Assembly (NCBI RefSeq): GCF_002994745.2
Contig: NC_037092.1
Span: 78,705,824-78,769,823 of the forward strand
Source: Rosa chinensis
Lineage: Eukaryota; Streptophyta; Magnoliopsida; Rosales; Rosaceae
Direction of reading: 5' to 3'
Length of the DNA stretch: 64,000 nt
Shown here: positions 36,021 to 46,635 of the stretch, piece after piece
Numbering within the stretch: the first letter of the stretch is position 1
Layout: the number at the start of each line of letters is the position of its first letter
Made by a program: the position numbers and the translations under genes
The notes under the pieces: generated by a model
The model's input: only the letters and a program-made list of their open reading frames with translations
Told to the model about the DNA's origin: nothing
The model's database searches: none

Positions 36021-37449
36021 TTGCCACACCAAACCCTAAGCCAACGCCGATCATTGATGTCGTCGTTTCTCCACCATTTTTCAATCCCTACATCATCTCC
36101 TTCACAATTCATCATGTCGAGCATTGATTCTATCACCAAAAGCTTTGCTACCTCACTGGCTATTGCTACCAATGAGGTTGTGGACATCTCCTCCATGGCG
36201 GATGGGGAAGCACAGCGGAATGCTCAATCATATCTTCTGGCAAGGCCTCTAACTCTGAAACCAATGAATGTTGCTGACCTGTGTAGGCATTTTCGTCGCA
36301 TTTGGATGCTGAATAAAGGCTTCAGCGTCCAGCTAAAAGCTTCGAATCGTTTTCTTTTCTCCTTTGATCTTAGGGGAGATAGAAACAAGGTATTAATGAG
36401 TGGACCGTGGAGTTTCAATCGGCCTTTGATGGTTATTCAGCCTTATGATAGAGTGGCACCTCTACAATCTGTAGAGATGGAGGATCTTTTCTTTTGGGTT
36501 CGGATCACCAATATGCCACCAACATATGAGGACAGGAAAACTATTGCCAACGTTGCCTCTGTTGAGGGTAAATTTCTTCATCTGGATCAAAAGCTATTTG
36601 ATGCAACTCGTGATATTAGGGTTAGGGTTTCTCATGCAATTTTGAAACCTTTTTTCATGCAAAAAAAAAAAAAAAACCCTAAAGTTTGCCACAGGGATTG
36701 AGCAAGAGGTTCACTTCTTTTTTGAGAACCTAGTGGGACAATGCAATACTTGTCATTGTGTGTATCATAAGGGTGATGCATGTAAGGATAAAGATACCAC
36801 GCCAACAAGCATGGCTCCTCCTTCGCCGGCGGCAAGAAAATTGGATCTCGCTGGTCCTTTTTTAGGGTTTCAAGAAATCAATTCAAGGATGGACTATTTC
36901 ACTTCCAAGGTCTTAATTACTACCCCCATTTTTCCGCTTGTGGGAAGGTCTCTCTTTGGAGGGGCTGAGACAAGTAAGGTACGCAAGCCCATTGTTATTC
37001 GTAATGCAGAGAAAAAACAAGCTAATGAGGATAATGCTTTGGCTCTGGTACCCGTGGACACTGACCAGTCTGCAAAGAGGGATCGTCGCTTTCCATCTCC
37101 AAAGAAGTTGCAATTTTTGATGTCTGATTTAGTGGAGGGTAAAACTAGCCCTATTGCTCCCTCAAAGAAGGTGAAGATGCCTGAATTCCCTACAAAGTTT
37201 AATGTAAAATCTCTTGGATTAGTGGAAACACCATGTGGTTTGCTAGTGCCTGTGGAGGTTATGATGCCTAAAGTCCTAAACCGGTAAAAGTAGAGCTTCC
37301 TGGAGGCAAAAAGAAGAGAGGTAGGCCATTGGGAGCCAAGAACAAAAATCCTCCTAAAACAAAAAAGGTTCCTGCTGAAGATGTCCTGAGTGTTTTGTAT
37401 TCGGGTAAGCCTCCAAGCCCTAGTCTAAAGGGCAAGGAGAAGATATAGG
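36021..37449 (+). pseudogene. DUF4283/zinc-knuckle ORF1 protein, two frameshifts
   Basis: Frame 1 (to 36660) carries a DUF4283-like domain: RHFRRIWMLNKGFSVQLKAS, then NRFLFSFDLRGDRNKVLMSG and PWSFNRPLMVIQ. The frame breaks at a 15-A run (about 36661-36675) and resumes with QCNTCHCVYHKGDAC, a knuckle-like segment, and continues to 37287. A second shift near 37275 leads into a C-terminal stretch with KKRGRPLGAKNKNPPK, an AT-hook-like motif, ending at TAG 37447-37449. This layout is typical of plant LINE ORF1 proteins, which bind nucleic acid. Both shifts make an intact product unlikely unless the A run slips. Confidence 0.75.
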
Positions 37450-37675
37450 TTTTTTCTTTATGTTTAGCCTATAAACTATGAAAATGTCTTGCATAGTTAT
37501 AGGCTTGCTTTAATAAGTGAGCGATAAGTTCTAATATAGTAGGTATATCATATGTACCACTGTTTTTTCTTTATGTTTAGCCTATAAACTATGAAAATGT
37601 CTTGCATAGTTATAGGCTTGCTTTAATAAGTGAGCGATAAGTTCTAATATAGTAGGTATATCATATGTACCACTG
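37448..37675 (+). repeat. Tandem duplication of 114 bp in the LINE 3' region
   Basis: Two virtually identical copies in a row, each starting GTTTTTTCTTTATGTTTAGCC and ending ATGTACCACTGT. Near identity indicates a recent event or a feature of the parent element. Confidence 0.9.
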
Positions 37676-37845
37676 TGGCTCCTCCACGAAGTCTTGTCTG
37701 ACCATTGGTATGTGTCAGCGGATGGGTATATAATGGCCTTCTTGGCATGAGTTTTTATCAATGAAATTTCATCAGTTAAAAAAAAAAAAAATGTGAGGTA
37801 AACAAAGTAATTAGTAAGCTGAGAATAGCCACACCCCTTGTATTT

Positions 37846-40549
37846 TTGTTAGTCCTGAAATTAAGCTTAAGCCGTATAATGAACCAATGATATATACTAA
37901 AACTAGTAACTTTCTTCTAAAATGTAATCAAAATTAACATCTTTCTTCTGTACTACAATCTCTACACGGATATATGTAGATAGAATTGAAATAGAGGACT
38001 CAATTCTGGACTTTCTCCAAACAAGAATCTGATATTTTGTTAGACAACTATTGTGCTTCAAAAGCTTAAGCTTTTAAGATCAAACTAATATAATAGATCA
38101 ATGTAACATTTTTCTACTCTCTGAGTATATAAGGTGCATCCCATAAGTGTAAAAAACTCGGAATTGGGTTCATATATTCAAACAACTACTTATCTAACCA
38201 TTATATTATTGAAATACAACTATCTCAGAAGTTTAAACTATTCAAAACTAGGCCAACGATGTGTATCAATACCAAAGACTGTCACGTGCAGTCTCATTTA
38301 GACTATCAACTATCAGAAATGGCGGATTCGAACCTAAACCCTTTTACAATTTTGCCAATAATGCATAACAAAAACAAAGTAACATACTGTAAACTTGGAG
38401 TAGATATTCGTCATAGTTTGATCACATTAATAGTTTGACAATGCAACATGGCTCCATGAGATACTCAGTATGTTCCTTTACCACATCCCTATGGTTACGC
38501 CTCATTGAGTTGCAACTTTGTGCTAGCACTCTGGGATTTACGTAGCTTTATACGTAGCTTTATATGGGAAATGGTAAAAGGACTCATTTTCGAGGTTTGG
38601 AGATGATCATATAGTGTTAGGGTACTACCATCTAACTTTTCCTAGCTAGTTTAATTTGGGCCACTCCACTGTTTGTAGAGGGCTGAAGAGGACCACGTAC
38701 TGCACCCAAATATAACAGTGAGTCTTGTAGTTCATAGAATCATAGCAGATTGAGAGGTTGATTTTTGAGGTGTAACAAAAATTTGGTTATACTGGACCAC
38801 CCATTTTTCACTAAAGATTGACAATGATTATACATCTTAATATACCAAGTCCCAGTTTGGCATAAACTCAAGTGTAGAAAGCTGTTTGACTTATAAGTTT
38901 ATAAGTTAAGTAGCAAAAGGTATTTGGTGGAATTTTATAATGAAGTTTAATTAAAAAATTACACTATTAAATTGCTGCTTATAAAAGGTGGTAAAATATA
39001 ATTTTTATAAGCTTAAAGCTACAACTGCTTATTGTCTAAGCTAAGCTATTTCAAGATCTAAATAGGTTAGCAAAACTATCTTTCCCTCGTCAGACTTTCT
39101 ATTCACATTCACCATTTGCAGCGAGCCACACTAACATGAAATGGTTTTCACCAAAACTATCTTTTATGATGTGGGATTTTACGGTTCTATAGTAGGTATA
39201 GATGAGTAGATTACTGAAATAAACAAACCTTAAATGAAAAGAAATCCAAATTGGCCACCAGATTCTATAACATGAGGGAGTTTGGAATCATAAGGACTAC
39301 ATCAGTCTGCAAAGGAACATGATCAATTCTTGTGTGAGATTGCACTGGTGGGATTCTTGCCACTCTAATAATGCAATGGATGCTAATGGACGTAACCTCT
39401 GTGGTCTACCAGAATATCGGTTTGTTTAATGGTTGTTGTGGTGCTTGATGTCTTATTGATTTCTAACTTACTGATTCCTCCCGACAATGCAAAGAATATT
39501 TGATTTTTCCTCTTTGGTTTGCTGCAAGCTGTTCTTTGCTGGGTTACTTCTGCATTTGGGTGACCTTATTAATTATTTGAGTGCTGCTGCTGCATTTTTC
39601 ATCTTTTACTGCTGCTGCTTTTCTCTCTTCTTTTGCTGCTGCAGCATTTTTCACCTTATGCTGCTATGTTGCTAAAGATTTGAGACTTGAGAGGGTGTTC
39701 TACATACAGTGACTTTACATGTTTTTGAGCTGATCTTTTGCTAGTTTCCCCTTTTCTCGGATAAAGCTATGGTATGTTAACATTTCTCATACATCAACTA
39801 TTTTTACCCCTCTAAGGACTCATGTTATTATTTTGAAGACTAACATTACTATTTTCAGGACTCATATGGTAAACTAAGAAAATTTACCACTTTAAGGACT
39901 CATGTTACCACTTTGAGGACTAATATTACTATTTTAAGGACTCATGTAGTAACTAAGAAAATTTACCACTTTAAGGACTCGTGTTAATACTTTGAAAACT
40001 AATATTACTATTTTGATGACTCATTTTACCACTTTTAAGGCAATTATATGCATGTCATACGTTAACACATTGTAGAATTTCCCTCTTTTTTTTCTTCTTT
40101 TTTTTAATGTGTTTTTGCTGCGTTCTGTCTTTTTGTATAGATTTTGACTGAATTTGTGTAATTAATCTCATATTAAAAAAAAAAAAAAAAAAAAAAGGAA
40201 TCATCTTTGAAAGTAAGACTAATATGTCATATGCTTCCAAATTCCATTCTGATTAGGATGAACAACGTACTTGGCATATGAGGCCAAGGACGAAAATTAA
40301 GTTCAGCATACATAGTTTTCTTATGAAGCATGACAAGCCCAAAACCACTTCCATTGATCATGATTTTTCTAACAACTCTTCGACACAAGAATGATGGTTA
40401 TGGCTTAATTTGTATCCTCCTTTAAGTCATTGATTTAATGAAACTTCCTTAAATCAATGGACTTAAAAGAAAATCCTTCAACATAAGTGTTACATGCACT
40501 CATATCAGTAATGAAGGAAAATCCTTCAAGTCCATTGATGCAACAAAAC
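37846..40549. other. Gene-free interval
   Basis: AT-rich. 38860-39060 has many TTATAAGC/GCTTATAA motifs suggestive of an old hAT-type MITE, but no clear ends. TGC repeats occur near 39580. Nothing coding. Confidence 0.45.
39800..40035. repeat. Minisatellite with TTTAAGGACTCATG units
   Basis: About nine degenerate units of some 24-30 bp with the pattern TTTNAGGACTNATRTTACTA. They are organised in a higher-order unit of about 100 bp that begins AAGAAAATTTACCACTTTAAG. Confidence 0.8.
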
Positions 40550-40566
40550 AAGTGGAATTAGGAGAG

Positions 40567-40753
40567 CTTATGAGGTTAGGTGTTCGATCCACCTTCACTG
40601 CATTTACCTTCTCTCTTTTAACGAAGTGGTGTTAGCTCAGTGGTTAGAGCACCCACTACCTATGTACGAAGTCATGGGTTCGAGTCACCATGAAGGCAGG
40701 AGTGAAACCATTTGATCATCTTTAAAAACAAATAAGAAAAAGAAAAAGAAAAA
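40567..40753 (+). mobile_element. tRNA-derived SINE
   Basis: Head at about 40626-40695 with A box TTAGCTCAGTGGTTAGAGC and B box GGGTTCGAGTCACC, followed by an A/AAAG-rich tail. Flanked by the perfect 17-bp duplication AAGTGGAATTAGGAGAG (40550-40566 and 40754-40770). The anticodon region does not fold as a functional tRNA. Confidence 0.9.
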
Positions 40754-40770
40754 AAGTGGAATTAGGAGAG

Positions 40771-41639
40771 AGTCCACGAAATTCGAAATTGATCTACCGC
40801 TACATGAGAATAGCTTATCTTGAGGTAATGATGCAATATGATCTCAAGCATTCTGCATCAGTAAAAATGATTGCGCTCCCATGTTTCCTCTCATAATAAC
40901 GACTCATTGGAATGGCATGTGGCCTTATTTTCCACCCACCGACTCATCATTGGAGGATCTGGAAGTGGTAATTTTGTGACAGTCATGCATTGGATCATTT
41001 CTCCAATAAAAGTTAAGGACACGGTCGATCAAATCCAATTCAATTCATCTAACCCCACTAGGAAATGTGCATCGCACGAATCTCGGTCATCGACTCTTTT
41101 CGATGTTTAATATCAACCAGACTAGAGCCTATAGATTTCCCTAATTAGCAAAACATTCATCAAGGATTTTTCCCAGAAGCAGCTACCTTTCCTTTGAAAG
41201 GCCAATGATAATTTAACTAGTCTGGAATTTCGCATTCGATAAATGCGCACACGAGTGAGAAGACAAACATATATCTTCTAATGTACAGACATGGACATAT
41301 CATACAGTCTCACATCAAACACCTAACCAGTTATATGAATTCCGATATATATGCAAACTTGCTAACTTGTCATGTCATTTGATTGATTGATTGATTTTGA
41401 ATCGATGATCTTTATGATGCAATGTGAAGATCATTTTGTTTTTTTTTTTAAAATGGCAGAGGTACTACGCTAGCTGGGTGCCTCTCATTAAAAGATCATT
41501 TTGCCTTTTAAGAATGCAAAGTGTAACGAGTCCCTCAAGTAAAGGTAGACATGTTAATGAATTGAATTTTGATCTGAATTCAGTTCGGATCCGTTTTTAA
41601 TAGACGGGTTGGATTTGATCATTTGACAAGTCTAAGTAA
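40771..41639. other. Gene-free interval
   Basis: No gene, RNA or full repeat recognised. Confidence 0.45.
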
Positions 41640-42204
41640 ATGCCTAAAGGGAAAAATTTACCAACGGTGTCTGGACACTTTGGTGACTTTCACAATGATA
41701 GCTAAACTCTGAATGTTATCAATGTGATATCTGGACTTATAATTGGTTGTCAACGTAGTACCTACGTCAACTTTCCGTCACGGCACTGTCAAGTTGACCA
41801 CGTGTGACGCACGTGAGGCCCAAAAAGAGAAGTAAATGACTGATATGCCCTCAAATTACTTTTTTATGAAAAAATAATTAATTTAAATGAATAAAATAAT
41901 TAATTCTTAAAATAAATTTTATAATTAACAGAAAGAAATAAAGAAATAATTAAAAAAGAAATTTTTCTCTCTCATTCATCATCAGCTACACACAATTGTT
42001 CTTCTCGGGGCTTCGTTTATGTTCACTAGCCTCCGATAATTAGAAGCCGCTCTGCGAATTGCGAACAGTACCGATGAACCTCTATTTGCTCAGAGATCTT
42101 CACACTCACTCAACCCCTAAATTCTACCTGCGTCTGATTAACCGCCGTCTGTACTGCCAGGGCCTTAGGGTTCTTTATTAGTCTACTTTGGTAGCCAACT
42201 AGCG

Positions 42205-42370
42205 ATGAATCCAAATCCATACCAACCTACAGCACCTCCACCTCCCGGGCCTCGAATGCTGCCACCTAACCTTCCAATGATGCCACCAATGCTATGGTGC
42301 CGCCCAACCCTCCGGTGACTAGCACTTTCTGGGAGATCAAAATTGTGCATGATCAATTCAAGAACTTGCA
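42205..42370 (+). pseudogene. Captured 5' end of a Pro-rich protein gene
   Basis: From the ATG at 42205 it reads MNPNPYQPTAPPPPGPRMLP, then PNLPMMPPM, and after a frameshift VPPNPPVTSTFWEIKIVHDQ. About 200 bp of leader-like sequence precedes it. It looks like the first exon of a Pro-rich nuclear-type protein. I do not recognise the parent. The piece merges without a border into the ABCA part. Confidence 0.55.
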
Positions 42371-42479
42371 GGACGCTCTTGGTGGGGTGAGGGGAAGGAG
42401 GGAGGAAGCAGAGGATGGAAGCGTACCAGCGGCGGAGGGAGGAGAGGCCTCAAAATCGTCGTCCAGCTTTAGAAGATGA

Positions 42480-43272
42480 ACATGAATGGAGGATGAGGAA
42501 TGGTCGTGCCAGCTTCTGTACTCTAGCAAATGCGCCGCTCAGAAAGAACTTAACTTTCCAGGTCTCTCTCTCTCTTCTTGTTTGGGTTCAAATTTGGTTT
42601 TTTATGAAATGAAAGAGCCTCAAGATTTCTGGGTTTGCTTGTTTTTGTGCTTTTCTTTCATTTTGGTACATAAAGATCGATTCTTTGGTTGCTTTTTTTG
42701 TCAAGCTGTTACTTTTCTGGGTCCATATCAGTTGCTAAATTATAGTGATACAAAGATTATGTATTGGTTTAATCACCCAATGTTAAGATTCTTGTTTGGG
42801 TTCAAATTTGGTTTTTTATGAAATGAAAGAGCGTTAAGATTTCTGGGTTTGCTTGTTTTTGTGCTTTTCTTTCATTTTGGTACATAAAGATCGATTCTTT
42901 GGTTGCTTTTTTTGTCAAGCTGTTACTTTTCTGGGTCCATTTCAGTTGCTAAATTATAGTGATTCAAAGATTATGTATTGGTTTAATCACCCAATGTTAA
43001 GATTCGAGTTATGTAATTCTGTTTGTTCTTTTATGCAGAAAAGGAATATGAAACAGAATGTTCGGCTTGTTTCAGTCCCAATTTTGCCATGTATAATGCT
43101 CCTTCTCATCCAAATTTTGGTCAACCATGAACTGGACAAGCCTAAGAATAGGTGTGGTTGTGTTTGTGTTGATACTGACGGAGACGACGAATGTGAGAAA
43201 GTTTGTGGATTGGAATACTCAACTGTGGATCAAGGGTTCACTTCTCTCCCAAAATGGGTCTGTCCAGCTTAA
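42480..43272 (+). pseudogene. Captured ABCA-type transporter exons 1-2 with intron
   Basis: The first exon part ends ANAPLRKNLTFQ at 42561 and is followed by a GT donor. The intron is 42562-43038 and ends TTTATGCAG. The second exon begins KRNMKQNVRLVSVPI and continues LVNHELDKPKNRCGCVCVDT, then DGDDECEKVCGLEYSTVDQ. This is the conserved start of plant ABCA (ATH subfamily) transporters: first membrane helix region and Cys-rich extracellular segment. Splicing phase is kept across the intron. The copy stops near 43272, so all ATP-binding domains are missing. The intron is enlarged by a tandem duplication. It is not a functional transporter. Confidence 0.85.
42577..43004 (+). repeat. Tandem duplication of 214 bp inside the captured intron
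   Basis: Copy 1 starts CTTGTTTGGGTTCAAATTTG at 42577 and copy 2 starts identically at 42791. They differ by only a few bases, so the duplication is young relative to the capture or was present in the donor gene. Confidence 0.9.
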
Positions 43273-43937
43273 GAAGATGAACATGAATGAGTTCAAGAAC
43301 ATGAACAATTGCTGGGAATTCTTTTGCTTTTTTTTTTTTGCTGGGTTTAAGAAGATGAACATGAAATTCCTAGGTTCAGATACTTATTGGATTGGGATTT
43401 TTTTTTTTTTTGAATGTATTTGATTGCGATCTTGATTAATAGAAGAAAGAAAAAAAATATTCAACTTTTATTTTTAATATAATAATTTATTCAGTTTTTA
43501 TTTTTAATTTTGAATTTATTCTCTTTAATGTTTAATGGAGTGAAAAAGTCTTTTTTGCCCTCATTTTCAGCCTCACGTGCGTCACATGTGATCAAAATTG
43601 ACGGAGGCATGGCGGAAAGTTGACGTAGGTACTACGTTGACAACCAATTATAAGTCCAGGTATCACATTGATAACATTCAGAGTTCAGGTATCATTGTGA
43701 AAGTCATCAAAGTGTCCAGACACCGTTGGTGAATTTTTCCCATGCCTAAATGGTGTTTTACAAATTACACCTTCCCACATCCGAATATAAGTTGTTTTCA
43801 CATTGCACCTTATTGTTTAAAACATATTCATTTCATCCTCAAAGAAACAAAAGTAGCTTGTAACAAAAAAAAGAAAGAAACAAAAGAAGCTTTGCTAAAG
43901 CACTCAAATATAAAAAAAGTCGAATAGTTTTAGGACG

Positions 43938-44573
43938 CGCCTCGCATGTGGACAGAAAAGAGAACATAGGTTGTTCGTGCGATCTCTCCTGGCCTAACGC
44001 TGCCGGCACTCCCGCCGCTGCTTTTTGGTCCGGGAGAGAATGATGGTCCGAGTTCGCAGCATGGTTCTATGGCAGAGGTGTAGTACAGGGTTGGAGCATG
44101 GTGGCTCGATCTCGGAATGGGCATATCGATTTCGATATGTTCTTCCTGGATCTTGGGCAAGAGTAGATGAGGAGCAGCACCGGTGTGGCTTGCTGGCGGC
44201 AAGTGATGGCGTCACTGTTGTTACCAATCTGTGCAGTAGCTGCGATCTCATGGCAATGTTGAAGCCGGAAAGGTCTGGCACGTTATGGGATCAGGTCTCG
44301 GATGGTAGCAGGGTTTTGGTGGTCTGCTACGTGGTGCAGCGGTGCGGAGGCGTAGGAATGCAGCGCAGTAGCGTAGTGCTGCAAGGAGGTGGTGTGGTGA
44401 CGACGGTGCGTTAGCAGCATGTGTGGTGGGCTGCAGCGTTGTGTCCTTGAGGAAAGTGGTGATTGGGCTAGGCCTTTGCTTTAGGGCCTTGCTAGTGGCC
44501 TTTTATTTCTAGTTGTTTGATTTCTAGTTGTTATTTTGTTGATAATAAGTCTCCGCCTTGTTTTAAAAAGAAG
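43938..44573 (+). mobile_element. LINE-type retroposon remnant
   Basis: GC-rich body, a 3' end GTTGATAATAAGTCTCCGCC and a short A-rich tail. The 7-bp repeat TAGGACG flanks it (43931-43937 and 44574-44580). The 129-aa frame at 44025-44414 has no known similarity. Confidence 0.5.
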
Positions 44574-44629
44574 TAGGACGTGGTGGGTTTTGTGCCAGTC
44601 TATGCACCTTGTGTGCCTTATCTTCTCTA

Positions 44630-44755
44630 GGTAGGTGGCGAGTTCCTTGCATTGGCAAATAGTCGCATCCTCTTAGTTGCAGTAACGTGTCTGCTTTAGG
44701 TAGGCGGCAAGTTCCTTATTTGGTCAAATGGTCGCAGCCTCCTAGTGGCAGGGTG
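44630..44755. repeat. Diverged direct repeat, about 62-bp unit
   Basis: Two copies with GGTAGGTGGCGAGTTCCTTG / GGTAGGCGGCAAGTTCCTTA followed by TCGCATCCTC / TCGCAGCCTC. Confidence 0.75.
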
Positions 44756-44869
44756 AAACTAAGTGTCGTCATATTTATCTTCCGACGGCAACATAGTAGG
44801 AAAGCTGTGCAATTAGAAATTATGCTACATTGTAATCCGGTTACATATTGAGTTATCTTTCCATTATGT

Positions 44870-45125
44870 CACATCTATGTCAAAACAAATAGATTAGTCA
44901 TTAGAGCACTCTTTACTAGTTGGTGCTTGTTAGGATACATGTACTTTGTATTCCTGATATCATTTCGGGACATACTTTAGATGCTTATTGTAATCAGGGG
45001 TTCAGGATCTATGTCCCCCTCCCCTTGTATTTGACAGTTTCATTAATCAAGAATTGAGGACAGTCGCACCAGCCCTTTATTCAAAAAACAAAAAAAAAAA
45101 ACACTTTATTCAAAAAAAAAAAAAA
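44870..45125 (+). mobile_element. 3' end of a LINE-type retroposon with A tail
   Basis: 3' UTR-like sequence (TTGTATTTGACAGTTTCATT, AATCAAGAATTGAGGAC) ends in an interrupted A-rich tail at 45085-45126. The last unit CACTTTATTCAAAAAA is repeated. Confidence 0.55.
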
Positions 45126-45129
45126 ACAC

Positions 45130-45338
45130 TCAGATTTTTTTTTGAGGGGAATTAATTAAATTCATAGATGTTTAAACACCAATACAATGAAAATGAATAG
45201 CTTCCACCACACCCTGAGGAGCTTCCACTAAAAATAACGACTGATTATCTATATTTCTAGCTAATTGTGCAAGTAAATGGGCCACCTGATTGGCAGATCG
45301 TCTAACATGAGCTAAAGCATTCAAATTAGGGTAAAATG
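45130..45338 (-). pseudogene. 5'-truncated LINE, RNase H-like C terminus
   Basis: The minus strand reads ALAHVRRSANQVAHLLAQLA, then RNIDNQSLFLVEAPQGVVEA. This is the C-terminal RNase H-like end of a plant LINE polyprotein, followed by a short tail (T run at 45134-45143). Confidence 0.75.
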
Positions 45339-45361
45339 TTTCGTTTCAATGAGTTCGGATT

Positions 45362-46280
45362 TTTTTTTTTTTAGGAAACATAATCAGATTCCATTAATAA
45401 TATCAATGACCTCACTCGGTCAAGTTAGAGGAATTTGAAAATTCCTCAAATTACATCTAGATGCACAAATAGCATGCAGAGGGCAGAACTACTAAAAAAC
45501 AAAAATAAAACAAGCTAACAAAGAAAATACAGAAAGTAAAAAAACTCCTACTCTTATCTAATCCTAAATTAGAGCAACCGGTTTGACGAGTGTTGACGCC
45601 TAAGACCTTCATCAGTGTACATTGCCACTCTTCAAAGCAACAAAAAACCGAAGGGTTTGCCACTCTCCAACAACCCAAATCAAAGCCATGCCCAAAAGAA
45701 AGAAGGAAAAAAGAAAGGGCTAGCCCAGCTAGGCTGCAACCCGGCTCGACTAAGGCCTATTGGCCTAAACCCTAAACGGAGACACTAGGGGTAGCGCTCC
45801 CTCACTTTTCTGGCGGGCAGCCTCGGCTCTCCACCATCGTTGTGATCTAAGAAGAGACTCCCTACCAGGCCCGAACTTGAAAAGTGCTCCGCTGTCTCCT
45901 CTATGACCTGACTTCAGACCGAAGACGCCTCAGAGTTGCCGCCAACCGCCTTCGAGAAGCGCAGATCCCTCCCCAAATCCTGTTTAAGCCGCCTCCTGAA
46001 GCCACCACCGATCTACAAGACCAACCTTTAACACCCAGACAAGGTTGCTCTGAATCAAAACTCCATTGTGATCAAACACCGCCTCCGTCACCGACTGCAG
46101 CTCTCACCGTGCTTGCACCGTCACCGTGCCCTTCACCTCACTGCCCTCTCGCTGGAACCTCGCTGGTGCTTGGTTTGGGGAACGTGAGTTCGTCGCCGCC
46201 AACGAACAAAACCCTAAGGTTTCCTCCAAGGTCACTCTGAAAAGCTCGGAGGCCGTCTGAGAAGATTTCTCTCCGTTTTA
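45362..46280 (-). mobile_element. LINE-type retroposon without RT
   Basis: 919 bp, tail encoded as the T run at 45361-45372. Flanked by a 23-bp duplication with one mismatch (45339-45361 and 46281-46303). The body is GC-rich at its 5' end and carries no reverse transcriptase. Same general build as 26500-27506. Confidence 0.8.
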
Positions 46281-46303
46281 TTTCGTTTAAATGAGTTCGG
46301 ATT

Positions 46304-46635
46304 ATTTCAACAATAATCTGCAATATGAAAACCCTAGACTTGATGGATGCAAAATGCAATTAGTCCCTCATTTTATGGCAAGCACTAAAAGAGATCAGGG
46401 GCAATCAAGAACTAAACCACCACGGCCAGTTATTTATTCTGATAAAAACATTAACTAGGCATAATTACAATCGTTTGCTCTTTTGGCCTAAGCATAATTA
46501 CAATCCATTGAAACTATATTTCTTTACAAAATGTAAATGACCGGATTCTGGCAGTGGTCGACATGGTTCTCCACATTTGGGTCCATTTGTAAAAGCAGCA
46601 CGCTCACCTACTTTACTATTCTTCAGGAATGTAAA
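46304..46635 (-). other. 3' flank of the WNK kinase gene
   Basis: Probable 3' untranslated sequence of the minus-strand kinase gene; no other feature seen. Confidence 0.5.

Larger units (their letters stand above)
35984..37790 (+). mobile_element. LINE-type retroposon with ORF1 only
   Basis: Ends in an A tail at 37778-37790 and is flanked by (A)ATGTGAGG (35975-35983 and 37791-37798). It contains an ORF1-like gene (DUF4283 plus zinc knuckle) but no endonuclease or reverse transcriptase. It sits inside the M1 MULE. Confidence 0.8.
35576..37836. mobile_element. Small MULE (family M1), enlarged by a nested LINE
   Basis: The ends read GGGTGCGTCTTTCTAATTAC and, inverted, GGGTGTGGCTATTC...; both contain ACTTTGTTTACC, as in the element at 13735-14518. 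Flanked by a 9-bp duplication with one mismatch, CTTGTACTT (35567-35575) and CTTGTATTT (37837-37845). Removing the LINE leaves about 450 bp of non-coding MULE. Confidence 0.85.
41649..43741. mobile_element. Pack-MULE carrying ABCA transporter exons and a Pro-rich gene piece
   Basis: Terminal inverted repeats of about 200 bp (41649-41860 and about 43545-43741) begin GGGAAAAATTTACCAACGG and, inverted, GGGAAAAATTCACCAACGG. They are flanked by the perfect 9-bp duplication ATGCCTAAA (41640-41648 and 43742-43750). No transposase is present. The interior (41960-43430) joins pieces of at least two unrelated host genes, one with its intron kept, which is the hallmark of DNA-level capture by Mutator-like elements. 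Confidence 0.93.

Noticed and set aside
38860..39070. hAT-type MITE
   Set aside because: TTATAAGC-rich sequence is suggestive but I could not find matching terminal repeats or an 8-bp duplication.
40626..40695. Possible tRNA gene
   Set aside because: Only A and B boxes are tRNA-like, the arms do not pair, and it lies in a SINE with a target duplication.
44025..44414. 129-aa plus-strand frame with opposing 95-aa frame
   Set aside because: GC-rich retroposon body; no recognisable domain on either strand.
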